A stretch of 64,000 bases of DNA from Hymenobacter actinosclerus (GCF_900111515.1 NZ_FOHS01000001.1:62001-126000); one strand, 5' to 3'. Positions 1 through 8,525 are shown, counted from the first letter of the stretch. The notes: generated from the sequence alone by a model not told the origin. Made by a program: numbers and translations.

Positions 1-334
1 CGTAGGTGCGGGCGCGGGCGGCAAAGCGGGCGTGGGCGTCGGGCGGCACCGGGTGCAGCACCTGCCCCCGGATGCCTACCGGCAGCGCCCGGTTGAGGCG
101 GTAGAGCAGCGTGGGCAAGTCGAGGCCGTCGGGCAGGTCGGCATCAAAATGAGCCACCTGGTGGCTGGCGTGCACGCCCGAATCGGTGCGGCCGCTGCCC
201 AGGCAGTACACCGGCTGGCGCAACACCTGGCTTAGGCAGCGGTCCAGCTCCTGCTGCACGGTCGTCACGCCCGGCTGCATCTGCCAGCCGTGGTAGTCGG
301 TGCCGTCGTAGGCCAGGTGCAGGAAGTAGCGCAT
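1..334 (-). CDS. truA: tRNA pseudouridine synthase A, N-terminal part (cut by window edge)
   Basis: Reads leftward off the window. The ATG at 334 gives MRYFLHLAYDGTDYHGWQ, the typical start of TruA, which converts uridine to pseudouridine at positions 38-40 of the tRNA anticodon arm. Further in, GSGRTDSGVHA carries the conserved catalytic Asp of this family (family knowledge). About 111 residues are visible, while the family is usually 240-270 residues, so the C-terminal half lies outside. The gene is short of nothing visible at its 5' end. A 7-bp phased repeat and a hairpin lie directly upstream. Confidence 0.93.
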   Translation of the reverse strand, partial: MRYFLHLAYDGTDYHGWQMQPGVTTVQQELDRCLSQVLRQPVYCLGSGRTDSGVHASHQVAHFDADLPDGLDLPTLLYRLNRALPVGIRGQVLHPVPPDAHARFAARARTY

Positions 335-341
335 TTTTTTG

Positions 342-376
342 AGCTGATAGCCATTAGCTGCTAGCTTATAGCTGTT
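342..376. repeat. 7-bp phased degenerate repeat (5 AGC-units)
   Basis: AGC begins at 342, 349, 356, 363 and 370, exactly every 7 bp, with variable bases between (AGCTGAT, AGCCATT, AGCTGCT, AGCTTAT, AGCTGTT). It is non-coding, lies between truA and a GNAT gene, and abuts the inverted repeat that starts at 378. Confidence 0.85.
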
Positions 377-377
377 G

Positions 378-470
378 GCATGTAGCGCGAAGCTCCAGCT
401 TCGCGTTTCGTTGAACGGAATCGTAACAAAGTCAGCAACGAACGCGAAGCTGGAGCTTCGCGCTACATGC
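378..470. repeat. Perfect 30-bp inverted repeat with 33-nt loop (TGTAGCGCGAA family)
   Basis: Arms 378-407 and 441-470 are exact reverse complements and begin with GCATGTAGCGCGAAGC. The loop has a further CGTTG/CAACG pairing and contains TTGAACGG and AAGTCAGCAACG. The outer TGTAGCGCGAA is shared with the repeat at 1050-1164, so the two are related elements rather than independent terminators. There is no T-run, so intrinsic termination is not obvious. Confidence 0.9.
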
Positions 471-485
471 TAATAGCTCAAAATC

Positions 486-1028
486 CTAGACGACCAGCGC
501 GTAGAGCAGTGAATCCAGGGTCTGGTCGTCCTTTACCACGCTGTGGCGCATGCGTCCCTCCAACTCGTAGCCGGCCTTTTCTAGCACCCGGGCCGAGGCG
601 GGGTTGGTGGCAAAAACCACCGCGTAGAGCCGACAGACATCGAAATGGGCCAGCACGTAGGCCGAAGTAGCGCGCACGGTGGCCGTGGCCAGGCCGCGGC
701 CCCAATGGTCAGGCGTGAGCCAATAGCCGATTTCGGCCGAGCGGCGGCGTACGTCGGTTTTGAAGTGCACGCCCACGCTGCCCACCGGCTCGCCATCGAC
801 CTCGATGGCCAGAAACAGGTCGCGGGTGCTGTCGGCCACCAGGCATAGGAAAAATTCCGCGTCGCCGGCCGAGTAGGGGTACGGAAACGTGTCGCGCAGG
901 TGGCGGGCCACCCGCTCGTCGTTGGCGTGGCGGGCCAGGGCGGGGGCATCGGCAAACGTCCAGGGCCGCAGCCGCGCCCCGTTGGTGTCGGGCAGCTCCA
1001 GCGTCGGGCTCAGCAGCGGGTCGGGCAT
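486..1028 (-). CDS. GNAT-family N-acetyltransferase (RimJ/RimL type)
   Basis: 180 residues with a single acetyltransferase fold. The middle shows IGYWLTPDHWGRGLATATV, which fits the beta4/acetyl-CoA pyrophosphate loop (GRGLAT) of RimJ/RimL-like enzymes, and the C-terminal half shows NPASARVLEKAGY, a usual GNAT C-terminal motif. Members acetylate protein N-termini or small molecules; the substrate here cannot be told. It stands alone between two long inverted repeats, so it is probably monocistronic. A second, only distantly similar GNAT gene lies at 6199-6795. Confidence 0.9.
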   Translation of the reverse strand: MPDPLLSPTLELPDTNGARLRPWTFADAPALARHANDERVARHLRDTFPYPYSAGDAEFFLCLVADSTRDLFLAIEVDGEPVGSVGVHFKTDVRRRSAEIGYWLTPDHWGRGLATATVRATSAYVLAHFDVCRLYAVVFATNPASARVLEKAGYELEGRMRHSVVKDDQTLDSLLYALVV

Positions 1029-1049
1029 GGGTTAGGAGGGGAGTGGAGG

Positions 1050-1164
1050 CTGTAGCGCGAAAATCTGTTTCGCGACGAGCGGAGCGAGTATCCTCGTGCC
1101 TGCAACGTCAGCTTACGTGGAGGAAATCGCTCCGCTCGTCGCGAAACGGATTTTCGCGCTACAG
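1050..1164. repeat. 38-bp inverted repeat (TGTAGCGCGAA family)
   Basis: Arms 1050-1087 and 1127-1164 pair over 38 bp with one G/T-type mismatch. The outer bases CTGTAGCGCGAA match the repeat at 378-470 and the inner part contains GACGAGCGGAGCGA. The loop holds CCTGCAACGTCAGC, a sequence word seen in other loops of the window. It lies between the GNAT start and the thiolase stop. Confidence 0.9.
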
Positions 1165-1181
1165 ACGCTCAAATTTCCACA

Positions 1182-2381
1182 CTACATCTTCTCGTAGATA
1201 ATAGCCGCGCCCTGGCCCACGCCCACGCACATAGTGGCCAGGCCGTAGCGCACGTTGTCGCGGCGCTGCATCTCGTGCAGTAGTGTGGCCGTGATGCGGG
1301 CGCCGCTGGCCCCCAGCGGGTGGCCGATGGCAATGGAGCCGCCATTCACGTTCACCTTGGCCGGGTCGATGCCCAGCTCGCGCATGGAGGCCAGAGCCTG
1401 GGCGGCGAAGGCTTCGTTGAGTTCGAACAGGTCGATATCGTCGATGCTCAGGCCGGCGCGCTCCAGCACCTTGCGGGTGGCCGAAATGGGCCCAATGCCC
1501 ATGTAGGCGGGGTCGACGCCGGTAACGGCCGAGGCCACCACCCGGGCCATGGGCTTGAGGTCGTACTTCTTGAGGGCCTCCTCGCTCACCAGCAGCAGGG
1601 CGGCGGCGCCGTCGTTGATGCCGGCCGAGTTGCCGGCCGTTACGCTGCCATCCACCTGGAAAGCCGGCCGCAGCGTGCCCAGCTTTTCGAGGGTCGAGAG
1701 GCGCGGGTGCTCATCCTGGTCGAAGAGGGCGGCGTGGCCCTTGGGGTTGGGAATGAACACGGGCACGATTTCGTTGCGGAAGCGGCCTTTTTCGAGGGCC
1801 CGCTGGTATTTGCGCTGCGAGTCGAAGGCAAACTGGTCCTGGTCGGCGCGGCTCACGTTGTACTGGCGGGCCACGTTTTCGGCCGTTTCGCCCATGGCGT
1901 AGGGGTGGTGCAGCTTCGAGAGCTTGGGGTTGACGAAGCGCCAGCCCAGCGTGGTATCGTGGGCCGTAAAGTCGCGGTCGAAGGCGGCCGTCGACTTGGC
2001 CATCACGAAGGGGGCGCGGGTCATGCTTTCGGTGCCGCCGGCCAGGTACACGTCGCCCTCGCCGGCCCGGATGGCCCGCGAGGCGTCCATGATACTTTGC
2101 AGGCCCGAGGCGCAGAGGCGGTTGACGGTAGTGCCGGGCACGGTAACGGGCAGGCCGGCCAGCAGCGCGGCCATGCGGCCCACGTTGCGGTTGTCTTCGC
2201 CGGCCTGGTTGGCGGCGCCCAGAATCACGTCCTCAATGGCGGTGGGGTCGAGCGTGGGGTTGCGGCGCAGCAGCTCACGCAGTACGTGGGCGGCCATATC
2301 GTCGGGGCGGACGCTGCTGAGGGCGCCGCCAAATTTACCAATGGGGGTGCGGACGGCGTCCACGATATAGGCGGTAGGCAT
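1182..2381 (-). CDS. Acetyl-CoA C-acyltransferase (thiolase), PcaF-like
   Basis: 399 residues, the full family length. The N-terminus AYIVDAVRTPIGKFGG and the NRLCASGLQ segment (nucleophilic Cys near residue 90) are thiolase I/II hallmarks. The C-terminal half has NEAFAAQ and GGSIAIGHPLGASGAR (catalytic His), ending with CVGVGQGAA (second catalytic Cys). It joins or cleaves acyl-CoA and acetyl-CoA. The VGQG form resembles 3-oxoadipyl-CoA thiolases more than FadA or PhaA, but no other aromatic-degradation gene is nearby, so general beta-oxidation is equally possible. Confidence 0.93.
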   Translation of the reverse strand: MPTAYIVDAVRTPIGKFGGALSSVRPDDMAAHVLRELLRRNPTLDPTAIEDVILGAANQAGEDNRNVGRMAALLAGLPVTVPGTTVNRLCASGLQSIMDASRAIRAGEGDVYLAGGTESMTRAPFVMAKSTAAFDRDFTAHDTTLGWRFVNPKLSKLHHPYAMGETAENVARQYNVSRADQDQFAFDSQRKYQRALEKGRFRNEIVPVFIPNPKGHAALFDQDEHPRLSTLEKLGTLRPAFQVDGSVTAGNSAGINDGAAALLLVSEEALKKYDLKPMARVVASAVTGVDPAYMGIGPISATRKVLERAGLSIDDIDLFELNEAFAAQALASMRELGIDPAKVNVNGGSIAIGHPLGASGARITATLLHEMQRRDNVRYGLATMCVGVGQGAAIIYEKM

Positions 2382-2415
2382 GGGGGAGAATCCGGTTTTT
2401 CTGGTCGCAGTTGGC

Positions 2416-2423
2416 TACTTTTG
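2416..2423 (+). promoter_or_regulatory. Candidate Bacteroidota -7 box TACTTTTG
   Basis: TACTTTTG fits the Bacteroidota -7 consensus TAnnTTTG and sits 48 bp upstream of the DUF4293 start. Only a T-rich stretch (2395-2400) lies where the -33 TTG would be, so support is modest. Confidence 0.35.
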
Positions 2424-2471
2424 TCGTCCCGCAGGGGCGTTTTTAGTCAGCCGAACCGTCAATTCACAAAG

Positions 2472-2954
2472 ATGATACAAAGAATTCAAAGCGTATTTCT
2501 GCTTTTGCTGGCCCTGTCCATGCTCAGCGTATTGGTGGTGCCCATCTGGAGCAAAGCCGACCCCGCCAGCCAGGGCACGGCCCTGCTGACGGCCTTTACG
2601 CTGAGCTTTACCAGTGCCGCGCCGGGCGGCAGCACCCTGGGCGCCACCAACACCTGGGCCATTGCGGCGCTGGCCGTGGCTTCGGCGGCCGTGGCCCTGT
2701 TTTCCATCTTTCAGTTCCGCAACCGCTTCAACCAGCTCAAGCTGGGCATGCTCAACTTCCTGCTGATTGTGGGCACCATCGGGGCCAATTTCTATTATTC
2801 CAGCCAGGGCGAGCAGCTGCTCAACATCAAGCTCATCGGCACCTACCAGGCCGGTTTCTACCTGCCCACGCTGGCCCTGATGCTCAACCTGCTGGCCAGC
2901 CGCTTCATCCGCCGCGACGAGCGCCTGGTGCGCAGCATGGACCGGCTGCGCTAA
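2472..2954 (+). CDS. DUF4293 family membrane protein
   Basis: 160 residues from ATG 2472 (MIQRIQSVFLLL). The reading frame is open far upstream, but that part is antisense to the thiolase. Four hydrophobic segments are visible: near residues 5-25, 60-82, 95-115 and 132-150. They form a small four-helix inner-membrane protein with a charged end (FIRRDERLVRSMDRLR). MIQRIQS plus this topology matches the DUF4293 family of Bacteroidota, whose function is unknown. It diverges from the thiolase gene, and the 90-bp gap between them carries a candidate -7 box. Confidence 0.85.
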   Translation: MIQRIQSVFLLLLALSMLSVLVVPIWSKADPASQGTALLTAFTLSFTSAAPGGSTLGATNTWAIAALAVASAAVALFSIFQFRNRFNQLKLGMLNFLLIVGTIGANFYYSSQGEQLLNIKLIGTYQAGFYLPTLALMLNLLASRFIRRDERLVRSMDRLR

Positions 2955-2991
2955 GCTGCTGCTGACAATCGACCAATATCCTGAATCCACC

Positions 2992-3720
2992 TTATTCTGC
3001 GGGTGGCGCCGGAGGTTGAGCACTCAGGCCAAACAGCACGCCGGCTGTCAGCGTGATGCCTTTGTTGCGCAACGTGTAGTCTTTGCCTCCGTAGCTGCGC
3101 TCGAAAAAGTCGCGGGAGTCGGCCGAATACCGAAAGTTCAGGTAGTAGCTGCGCTGGGGCTGCTGCCAGGCAAGCCCCGCCCCAACGGCGGGGGCCAGAA
3201 TAAGCGGGTTGGTTCCGTACTTGTTGCCACCCGCGTAATACTGGGGGTTTATGCGCCGGCTGTTCAGGCCCAGATTCAGCACGCCGCCGCCCTGCGCATA
3301 TACCGCCAAGGCTCCGGCAATGGGTAACTGAACGTGGAGCAGAACCGGCACCTGCACATAGTTGATGACGATGGGGTCTTCATCGTAGAAGCCGGCTCCG
3401 GTAAGCTGGCCGCCTTTGCGCACGTAGTTCAGTTCCTGCTGCAGCCACAGCGCTTTGTAAAGTTGCTGCCGCGCCACCAAGCCGAGAGTCACACTCTGTA
3501 GCGGATGGTTTTTTGGGTTCAGGCCATTATAACCGCCGCTTGCCCGCTGCATAGTGAAATCTACTTCCGTGCCTGATAGTTGGTGGCGGCTGTATCCAAG
3601 ATGAGCTCCGAGAAACTGCGTGGCCGGAGAAGCGGAGACTGGCGCACTTTGGGCCTGCGAAGTTTGGTGTCCGAAAGCCAGTACGAGGGTTATCGCAGGG
3701 ACAAATAGAGCGAGGCGCAT
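2992..3720 (-). CDS. Outer-membrane beta-barrel (porin-family) protein
   Basis: 242 residues. The N-terminal signal peptide MRLALFVPAITLVLAFGHQT ends in SQAQSA. The rest alternates hydrophobic and polar residues with many Tyr, Gly and Asn, as in small 8-stranded barrels: FLGAHLGYSRHQL, LWLQQELNYVRKG, INYVQVPVLLHVQLP, SYYLNFRYSADSRDF. The LAVYAQGGGVLNLG segment fits the 'outer membrane beta-barrel / porin family' group of Bacteroidota. No ligand can be assigned. The C-terminal ~15 residues are Pro/Ala-rich and probably extend past the last strand. Confidence 0.8.
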   Translation of the reverse strand: MRLALFVPAITLVLAFGHQTSQAQSAPVSASPATQFLGAHLGYSRHQLSGTEVDFTMQRASGGYNGLNPKNHPLQSVTLGLVARQQLYKALWLQQELNYVRKGGQLTGAGFYDEDPIVINYVQVPVLLHVQLPIAGALAVYAQGGGVLNLGLNSRRINPQYYAGGNKYGTNPLILAPAVGAGLAWQQPQRSYYLNFRYSADSRDFFERSYGGKDYTLRNKGITLTAGVLFGLSAQPPAPPAE

Positions 3721-3812
3721 ACCGGGTCAGGCAGTAATAGGGAGAAACAGAAGTGGTCGTGAACAGCTAAAGCTAACCGATTCTTAGCTATCCACGGCCA
3801 CTTTTATTCCGC

Positions 3813-4442
3813 CTACAGGCCGCGCACCAGCGTCAGCAGTTCGTGCTGGATGGCCTGGGTTTTATTGTGGGCGTACCAGCTGTGGACTTTCTCGGCCATC
3901 TGGTCGTGGTCGACGCCGGCGGCCTTCAGCTCCAGCACCAGGTCCTGGGCTTCGGCGGGGCGGGGGCCCCAGTTGGTTACTTCGGTGCGGGTATCGGGAT
4001 GCAGCACCAGCAGCTTCGGAATGGCGCGGCCGCCGTTGGTGAGGTAGTGGTCCATGATGTCCAGGTTCTCATCGCGCAGCAGGTAATAGGTGCGGATGCG
4101 GCCCTGGCTGGCCTGGGCTACCTTTTCGAACACCGGCACTATTTGCGAGGCGTCGCCGCACCAGCCTTCGGTGATAATCACCCAGGCATACTCGTGCTCC
4201 AGCGCCGCCAGGGCCTGCTGCAGCTCGGGCAGCAACTCCGTTTTCTTGTCGAGGCGCTGCATGCGCTGGATGTTGAGCCTGGCGTAGGCCGTCAGCTCGG
4301 GCGACTGGTCTTCGCCGGTCGTCAGGCCCTGGGCCATGCGCTCCTCGATAAGCTGGCGGTACTGGGCGTAGGTATAGGCGGCGGCAAGGCGCTCGGCGCT
4401 GAGTACGGGCGGCTGGGCCGGAATGGGCGGGGTGGTCGTCAT
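3813..4442 (-). CDS. Thioredoxin-family protein with WCGDA in place of WCGPC
   Basis: 209 residues, no signal peptide, so cytoplasmic. The thioredoxin fold spans about residues 60-185: WVIITEGWCGDASQIVPVF sits where WCGPC is normally found, followed by YYLLRDENLDIMDHYL and the cis-Pro region GRAIPKLLVL. Only the first Cys of the CXXC pair remains (C-G-D-A), so ordinary dithiol exchange is not expected; a monothiol or non-redox role is possible. This variant is a known subgroup among Bacteroidota (family knowledge). It is expressed alone; the hairpin at 4501-4547 separates it from dinB. Confidence 0.85.
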   Translation of the reverse strand: MTTTPPIPAQPPVLSAERLAAAYTYAQYRQLIEERMAQGLTTGEDQSPELTAYARLNIQRMQRLDKKTELLPELQQALAALEHEYAWVIITEGWCGDASQIVPVFEKVAQASQGRIRTYYLLRDENLDIMDHYLTNGGRAIPKLLVLHPDTRTEVTNWGPRPAEAQDLVLELKAAGVDHDQMAEKVHSWYAHNKTQAIQHELLTLVRGL

Positions 4443-4500
4443 GGCAGGTATGGGGGTGGAAACTACGGGGCGGCCAATGCAGCCCTGTTCTTCAACAAAC

Positions 4501-4547
4501 GCAAAACCCTTCCGGTTGGCTGCCTTAGCTGCCCGGAAGGGTTTTGC
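4501..4547 (-). terminator. Strong hairpin, likely terminator of the DinB gene
   Basis: Arms 4501-4515 and 4533-4547 (GCAAAACCCTTCCGG and its complement) pair perfectly over 15 bp around a 17-nt loop. On the minus strand the stem ends in TTTTGC. It lies just downstream of the leftward DinB gene. Confidence 0.7.
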
Positions 4548-4589
4548 GCTTAGCGGCCGGCCGCTACCAGACAGCAGCGGCCAACGCCC

Positions 4590-5093
4590 TTACAGGCTGG
4601 GCACATCGGCCGCGGCCGCCTTGGCCGACAGCTCGCGGCAGTAGGTAATGAAATCGGTGTTGATGGGTTCCAGACCGGCGTTGCGCAGCTCCTTGGCCAC
4701 CTGGCCGCGGTGGTAGTTGCCGTGGATGGGCATGTGCGTCAGGATATCGGAAACCTGGCTCGTGAAACCGTCGCCGGCCGAGTTGGTGTAGGTGATGAGG
4801 CGGTTCAGCTCGGCATCGTCGGCCTGCTGAGTGTACTGGTGAAAGCGTTCCGAGGTCTGCTCGTGCCAGTGGTGCAAACCAGCCAGATCGTGCTCCTGCC
4901 ACACTTTCACGGGGCTGGACGTGCCCGTGAGGCGGGCCAGCCAGATCGACTGGGCGTTGAGCGCGTGGCTGTAGATGCGCAGGCCGCCGGCGGGCAGCGT
5001 GGCGCCCTGGGCCACAAGGCTGTCGAGGTGGCCGAGCAGGGTTTCGTTGGCCCACACGTTGTAGGCGCCGAGCTTCTCGATGGTGTTAATCAT
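4590..5093 (-). CDS. DinB-family protein
   Basis: 167 residues forming a four-helix bundle of the DinB/YfiT type. It begins MINTIEKLGAYNVWANETLL, where the W-AN-TLL pattern is typical of helix 1. The metal-ligand histidines of the family fit the HDLAGLHHWHEQ region near residues 68-79 and the HMPIHGNYHRGQ segment near residue 130 (HGxYHRGQ is the family's third helix signature). DinB proteins bind a divalent metal; some are thiol-S-transferases, but the reaction here is unknown. A hairpin after the stop ends the transcript. Confidence 0.9.
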   Translation of the reverse strand: MINTIEKLGAYNVWANETLLGHLDSLVAQGATLPAGGLRIYSHALNAQSIWLARLTGTSSPVKVWQEHDLAGLHHWHEQTSERFHQYTQQADDAELNRLITYTNSAGDGFTSQVSDILTHMPIHGNYHRGQVAKELRNAGLEPINTDFITYCRELSAKAAAADVPSL

Positions 5094-5221
5094 GTTACAG
5101 ACGTAAGATTTGAGACGGTAGCAGTGAAACCCGGACGCCGGAGGCAGGCGCGGCGTTCAGGATAACGCAAAACTACATCATCTAACTTCTCGCCTCCCGG
5201 TTCGCCCTTCTATAGGCAAAG

Positions 5222-5695
5222 CTACCGGGGGTCTTCCCAGATAAGCTTTTCCTCGGTTCGTTTTTCGGTGAAGTCGCTACACTGGCCGTCGCCGCGGCCG
5301 GTCAGGCCGCCATCGGGGTGGCAGATCAGCTTGCCGTCGGCGGCGTACAGGTTGCTGAACTGGTCGCAGCAGCCGGCCGTTTCGTAGTACACGGTGGCGC
5401 CGCGGTAGATGTAGCTGTAGATATGAATGGGCGGGTTGGCCTTTTTGGCCGCGAAGTGGGCCTTGATCTTCTCTTCGAGCCAGGCGGGACGCTTGGCCGT
5501 GCTGAAGGCCGGCTCGGGGTTGGGCGTGGGCTCGATGGTGTTGGCGCTGGTGGGCGCGGGCGTCGAAACCCCGTTGGCGTTGCCCGACTGCGGCGGGTCG
5601 GTGGGCGTGGTAACCGCCACGCCGCGCTGGCAGGAGGTGGTGGTAATAAACAACGCTGCCGCCAGACCGGCCGTCAAAAGAAAGGAAGTTTGCAT
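5222..5695 (-). CDS. Cys-rich lipoprotein of unknown function
   Basis: 157 residues from ATG 5695. A lipoprotein signal peptide MQTSFLLTAGLAAALFITTT ends at a lipobox-like TTSC. A Pro/Thr-rich linker (to about residue 60) leads to a conserved-looking C-terminal domain: PPIHIYSYIYRGATVYY, AGCCDQFSNLY, ICHPDGGLTGRGDGQC. The paired Cys and DGG/GDG loops suggest a compact secreted domain; I recall similar DUF6970-type proteins in Bacteroidota, but that name is from memory. It is probably attached to the outer membrane. An earlier ATG at 5734 would put 13 residues ahead of the signal and was not used. Confidence 0.7.
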   Translation of the reverse strand: MQTSFLLTAGLAAALFITTTSCQRGVAVTTPTDPPQSGNANGVSTPAPTSANTIEPTPNPEPAFSTAKRPAWLEEKIKAHFAAKKANPPIHIYSYIYRGATVYYETAGCCDQFSNLYAADGKLICHPDGGLTGRGDGQCSDFTEKRTEEKLIWEDPR

Positions 5696-5807
5696 ACGAG
5701 CAGGGAGTGGCAGAAAAGCGTCTCTCACCAGCAACTGCCGGAAAGCTGCAGCGCACCCCGGGCATGGTACGAAGCCCCGCCGTAGTTCGTTGGCTGGAGC
5801 TGTAATC

Positions 5808-6215
5808 CTAGCTTCTGAAAAAATACGGGCCGAACACCAGCCCGCCCACAGCCAGCGCGGCCAGGGCCACCACCAGCACGGCGCCGGCGGCTACATCTTT
5901 GGCGCGGCCCGCCAGCGGGTGGTACTCCGGCGACACCAGATCAACTACCGCCTCGATGGCCGTGTTCAGCAGCTCGGCGCCCCACACTGCACCCACGCTC
6001 AGGGCCACGGCGGCCCATTCCCAGCGTTGCAGCCCGCAGTACAGTCCCAGCCCGAGCACGGCGGCCGTAGCGGCGGCATGAAACCACAGATGCACCTCGG
6101 TGCGCAATGCCGCCCCCACGCCCCGCACCGCGTGGCCAAAACTGGCGGCCCGGCGCTGCAGCAGCGTTGTCGGGCGCCCAGCGCCGGCCGGGGGCAGCTT
6201 AGATCCGGTCGTCAT
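5808..6215 (-). CDS. dgkA: Diacylglycerol kinase family protein (DgkA type)
   Basis: 135 residues from ATG 6215. Three membrane helices lie in the C-terminal two thirds. The signature GAELLNTAIEAVVDLVSPEYHP contains the NTAIE..VD motif of the small prokaryotic DgkA/undecaprenol kinase family, and the AKDVAAGAVLV segment is also conserved. It phosphorylates diacylglycerol or undecaprenol at the inner membrane, recycling lipid by-products. In Gram-positive-like members of this family the substrate is undecaprenol; which applies here is not visible. The start overlaps the end of the upstream GNAT gene by 17 bp, so the two are co-translated. Confidence 0.9.
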   Translation of the reverse strand: MTTGSKLPPAGAGRPTTLLQRRAASFGHAVRGVGAALRTEVHLWFHAAATAAVLGLGLYCGLQRWEWAAVALSVGAVWGAELLNTAIEAVVDLVSPEYHPLAGRAKDVAAGAVLVVALAALAVGGLVFGPYFFRS

Positions 6216-6795
6216 CGGTCTGGCGGAACACACGGGCCCGCAGCTCGTTCCAGTCGGCGCGGATGATGCTGAAAACCACCGTGTCGCGCCGGATGCCGCC
6301 CTGGGTGTAGCGGTGGCTGCGCAGCGTGCCTTCCTCGGTGGCTCCCAGCCGGCGCATGGCCTCGCGCGACTTGGCGTTGCGGGCGTCGGTTTCCAGCTCC
6401 ACCCGCTCGCAGCCCAGCTCCTCGAAGGCGTGGCGCAGCAGCAGGTATTTGCAGGCCCGGTTCAGGCCGGTGCGCTGGAACTCGGTGCCCAGCCAGGTGT
6501 AGCCGATGCTGATGCGGGCCTCCTCGGGGTGCACGTTATAGAAGCTGGTGCTGCCGGCTACCAGCCCGGTTTGCTTATCGATGATGAGAAAGGGGTAGCG
6601 CAGGCCCCGCTCGCGGCCTTCCAGGGCTTGGGCAATGTAGGCGGCCAGCCCGATGGTGTCGTCGGCGCGGGTGAGGGTGTAGGTCCACAACTCGGGGTCG
6701 GCGGCTACGGGCAGCAGGGGCTCGTGGTCGGCTGTCGTCAGGGGCTGCAGCCGGGCCCGGTCGTTTTCCAGAATGATGTCTTGGGAAAAATCCAT
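6199..6795 (-). CDS. GNAT-family N-acetyltransferase (RimJ/RimL-like)
   Basis: 198 residues. LQPLTTADHEPLLPVAADPE at the start, ISIGYTWLGTEFQRTGLNRA in the middle and ERVELETDARNAKSREAMRR near the end fit the RimL-type acetyltransferases of Bacteroidota; the usual Q-R-x-G-x-x/A acetyl-CoA loop is present as QRTGLNRA. The last third (LGATEEGTLRSHRYTQGG) is the normal C-terminal signature. The substrate is unknown. The stop lies inside the dgkA start region, forming a two-gene operon. Confidence 0.9.
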   Translation of the reverse strand: MDFSQDIILENDRARLQPLTTADHEPLLPVAADPELWTYTLTRADDTIGLAAYIAQALEGRERGLRYPFLIIDKQTGLVAGSTSFYNVHPEEARISIGYTWLGTEFQRTGLNRACKYLLLRHAFEELGCERVELETDARNAKSREAMRRLGATEEGTLRSHRYTQGGIRRDTVVFSIIRADWNELRARVFRQTDDDRI

Positions 6796-6825
6796 AGCAG
6801 CAATTTACGGATAAGCCCCAAAAAG

Positions 6826-6858
6826 TAAGCCGCCGCCCCCAGGCGGGGCGGCGGCTTA
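6826..6858 (-). terminator. Terminator after fumC
   Basis: AAGCCGCCGCCCC pairs with GGGGCGGCGGCTT over 13 bp around a short loop. It is placed between the leftward fumC stop (6915) and the next leftward start (6795). Confidence 0.7.
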
Positions 6859-6914
6859 TTGCCGGATAACCGGATAGTCAGAAAGTAAGCGGACAGCTAG
6901 CCGCTCATCAGAAC

Positions 6915-8312
6915 CTACCGGCCCACCATTTCCTCGGGCTTCATCCAGGCGTCGAAATCCTCGGCGGTGATGTAGCCTAATTTAATGGCGGTTTCCTTCA
7001 GGGTCGAGCCGTTTTTGTGAGCCGTCTGGGCAATTTCGGCGGCTTTGTAGTAGCCGATGTGGGGGTTGAGGGCCGTTACCAGCATCAGGCTGCTGTCTAC
7101 GTGCTTCTTGATGTTGGCCTTGAGGGGCTCAATGCCCACAGCGCACTTGTCGTTGAAGCTCACGCAGGCGTCGCCGATGAGGCGGGCCGAGTGCAGGAAA
7201 TTGTATATCATCATCGGCTTGAACACGTTCAGCTCGAAGTGGCCGTTCATGCCGCCGATGTTGATGGCCACATCGTTGCCCATTACCTGGGCGGCCACCA
7301 TCGTCAGGGCCTCGCACTGGGTGGGGTTCACCTTGCCGGGCATGATGCTGGAGCCGGGCTCGTTATCGGGGATGTGCAGCTCGCCGATGCCGGCGCGCGG
7401 GCCCGAAGCCAGCAGGCGAATATCGTTGGCTATCTTCATCAGCGAAGCGGCCACGGTTTTCAGCGCGCCGTGGGCCTCCACGATGGCGTCGTGGGCGGCC
7501 AGGGCCTCAAACTTGTTTTCGGCCGTGATGAAGGGCAGGCCGGTGAGCTGGGCAATGTGCCGGGCCACGTTCTCGGAGTAGCCTTTGGGCGTGTTGATGC
7601 CGGTGCCCACGGCTGTGCCGCCCAGGGCCAGCTCGCTCAGGTGGGCCAGCGTGTTGTTGATGGCGCGCAGGCCGTGGTCGAGCTGGCTGACGTAGCCTGA
7701 AAACTCCTGGCCCACGGTCAGCGGCGTGGCATCCATGAGGTGGGTGCGGCCGATTTTGACGATGTCCATGAACTCCTCGCTCTTGGCTTTCAGCGTGTCG
7801 CGCAGCTTCTCGATGCCGGGAATGGTGAGCTCCATCAGCATTTTGTAGGCCGCAATGTGCATGGCCGTCGGGAAGGTGTCGTTGGAGCTCTGGCTCTTGT
7901 TTACGTCGTCGTTGGGGGCCAGGGCCTTCTTCTCGTCCGTCAGCTGGCCGCCCTGCAGCACGTGGCCGCGGTAGGCAATCACCTCGTTCACGTTCATGTT
8001 GCTCTGGGTGCCCGAGCCGGTCTGCCACACCACCAGCGGGAACTGGTCGTCGAGCTTGCCTTCCAGGATTTCATCGGCCACGCGGCCAATCAGCTGGGCC
8101 TTGTCGGCATCGAGTACGCCGGCCTCCTGGTTGGTGAGGGCGGCGGCCTTCTTGAGGTAGGCGAAGGCGCGGATGATTTCCTTGGGCATCCGGTTGATGT
8201 CCTGGGCAATCTGGAAGTTGTCGATGCTGCGCTGGGTCTGGGCGCCGTAGTAGGCGTCGGCCGGCACCTGCACGGTGCCCATCGTGTCTTTTTCCTGGCG
8301 GAACTGGGTCAT
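6915..8312 (-). CDS. fumC: Class II fumarate hydratase
   Basis: 465 residues from ATG 8312, close to the 467 of E. coli FumC. The iron-free homotetrameric enzyme interconverts fumarate and L-malate in the citric acid cycle. Visible motifs: [16 protein letters not shown] (substrate site), [21 protein letters not shown], and the fumarase/aspartase signature [15 protein letters not shown] with the catalytic Ser loop near residue 318. The frame runs open for another 140 codons upstream, but that stretch is non-coding in character. A -7 box is found at 8356-8363. Confidence 0.97.
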   Translation of the reverse strand: MTQFRQEKDTMGTVQVPADAYYGAQTQRSIDNFQIAQDINRMPKEIIRAFAYLKKAAALTNQEAGVLDADKAQLIGRVADEILEGKLDDQFPLVVWQTGSGTQSNMNVNEVIAYRGHVLQGGQLTDEKKALAPNDDVNKSQSSNDTFPTAMHIAAYKMLMELTIPGIEKLRDTLKAKSEEFMDIVKIGRTHLMDATPLTVGQEFSGYVSQLDHGLRAINNTLAHLSELALGGTAVGTGINTPKGYSENVARHIAQLTGLPFITAENKFEALAAHDAIVEAHGALKTVAASLMKIANDIRLLASGPRAGIGELHIPDNEPGSSIMPGKVNPTQCEALTMVAAQVMGNDVAINIGGMNGHFELNVFKPMMIYNFLHSARLIGDACVSFNDKCAVGIEPLKANIKKHVDSSLMLVTALNPHIGYYKAAEIAQTAHKNGSTLKETAIKLGYITAEDFDAWMKPEEMVGR

Positions 8313-8355
8313 AATCAGCAGTAGAAAGGTAGTTGATGAAGGGGAAGCCCTGCGG

Positions 8356-8363
8356 CAAAAGTA
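8356..8363 (-). promoter_or_regulatory. Candidate promoter of fumC (-7 box TACTTTTG)
   Basis: On the minus strand TACTTTTG fits TAnnTTTG exactly, 44 bp before the fumC ATG. A TTG (8387-8385) lies 21 bp further upstream, as expected for the Bacteroidota -33 element. Confidence 0.45.
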
Positions 8364-8525
8364 CGCAGCCCGGCGCGAGCCGCCCAAAAACGCCCGCTTA
8401 AGCTGCCGGACCTGCCCGCCGGCTCGCAAAAAAGAGCCGACCATCCGCGCTTCGGTCCCGTAGAAGTGCAGGGTGCAGGGCCGCTCCGGACCCGGACCCG
8501 TTTTTCTATCCCAACGACTATTTCC

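Noticed and set aside
1320..2471. Long rightward open frame running into the DUF4293 gene
   Set aside because: It is antisense to a complete thiolase gene and has low-complexity Gly/Ala/Val/His composition; only the part from 2472 on is a real protein.
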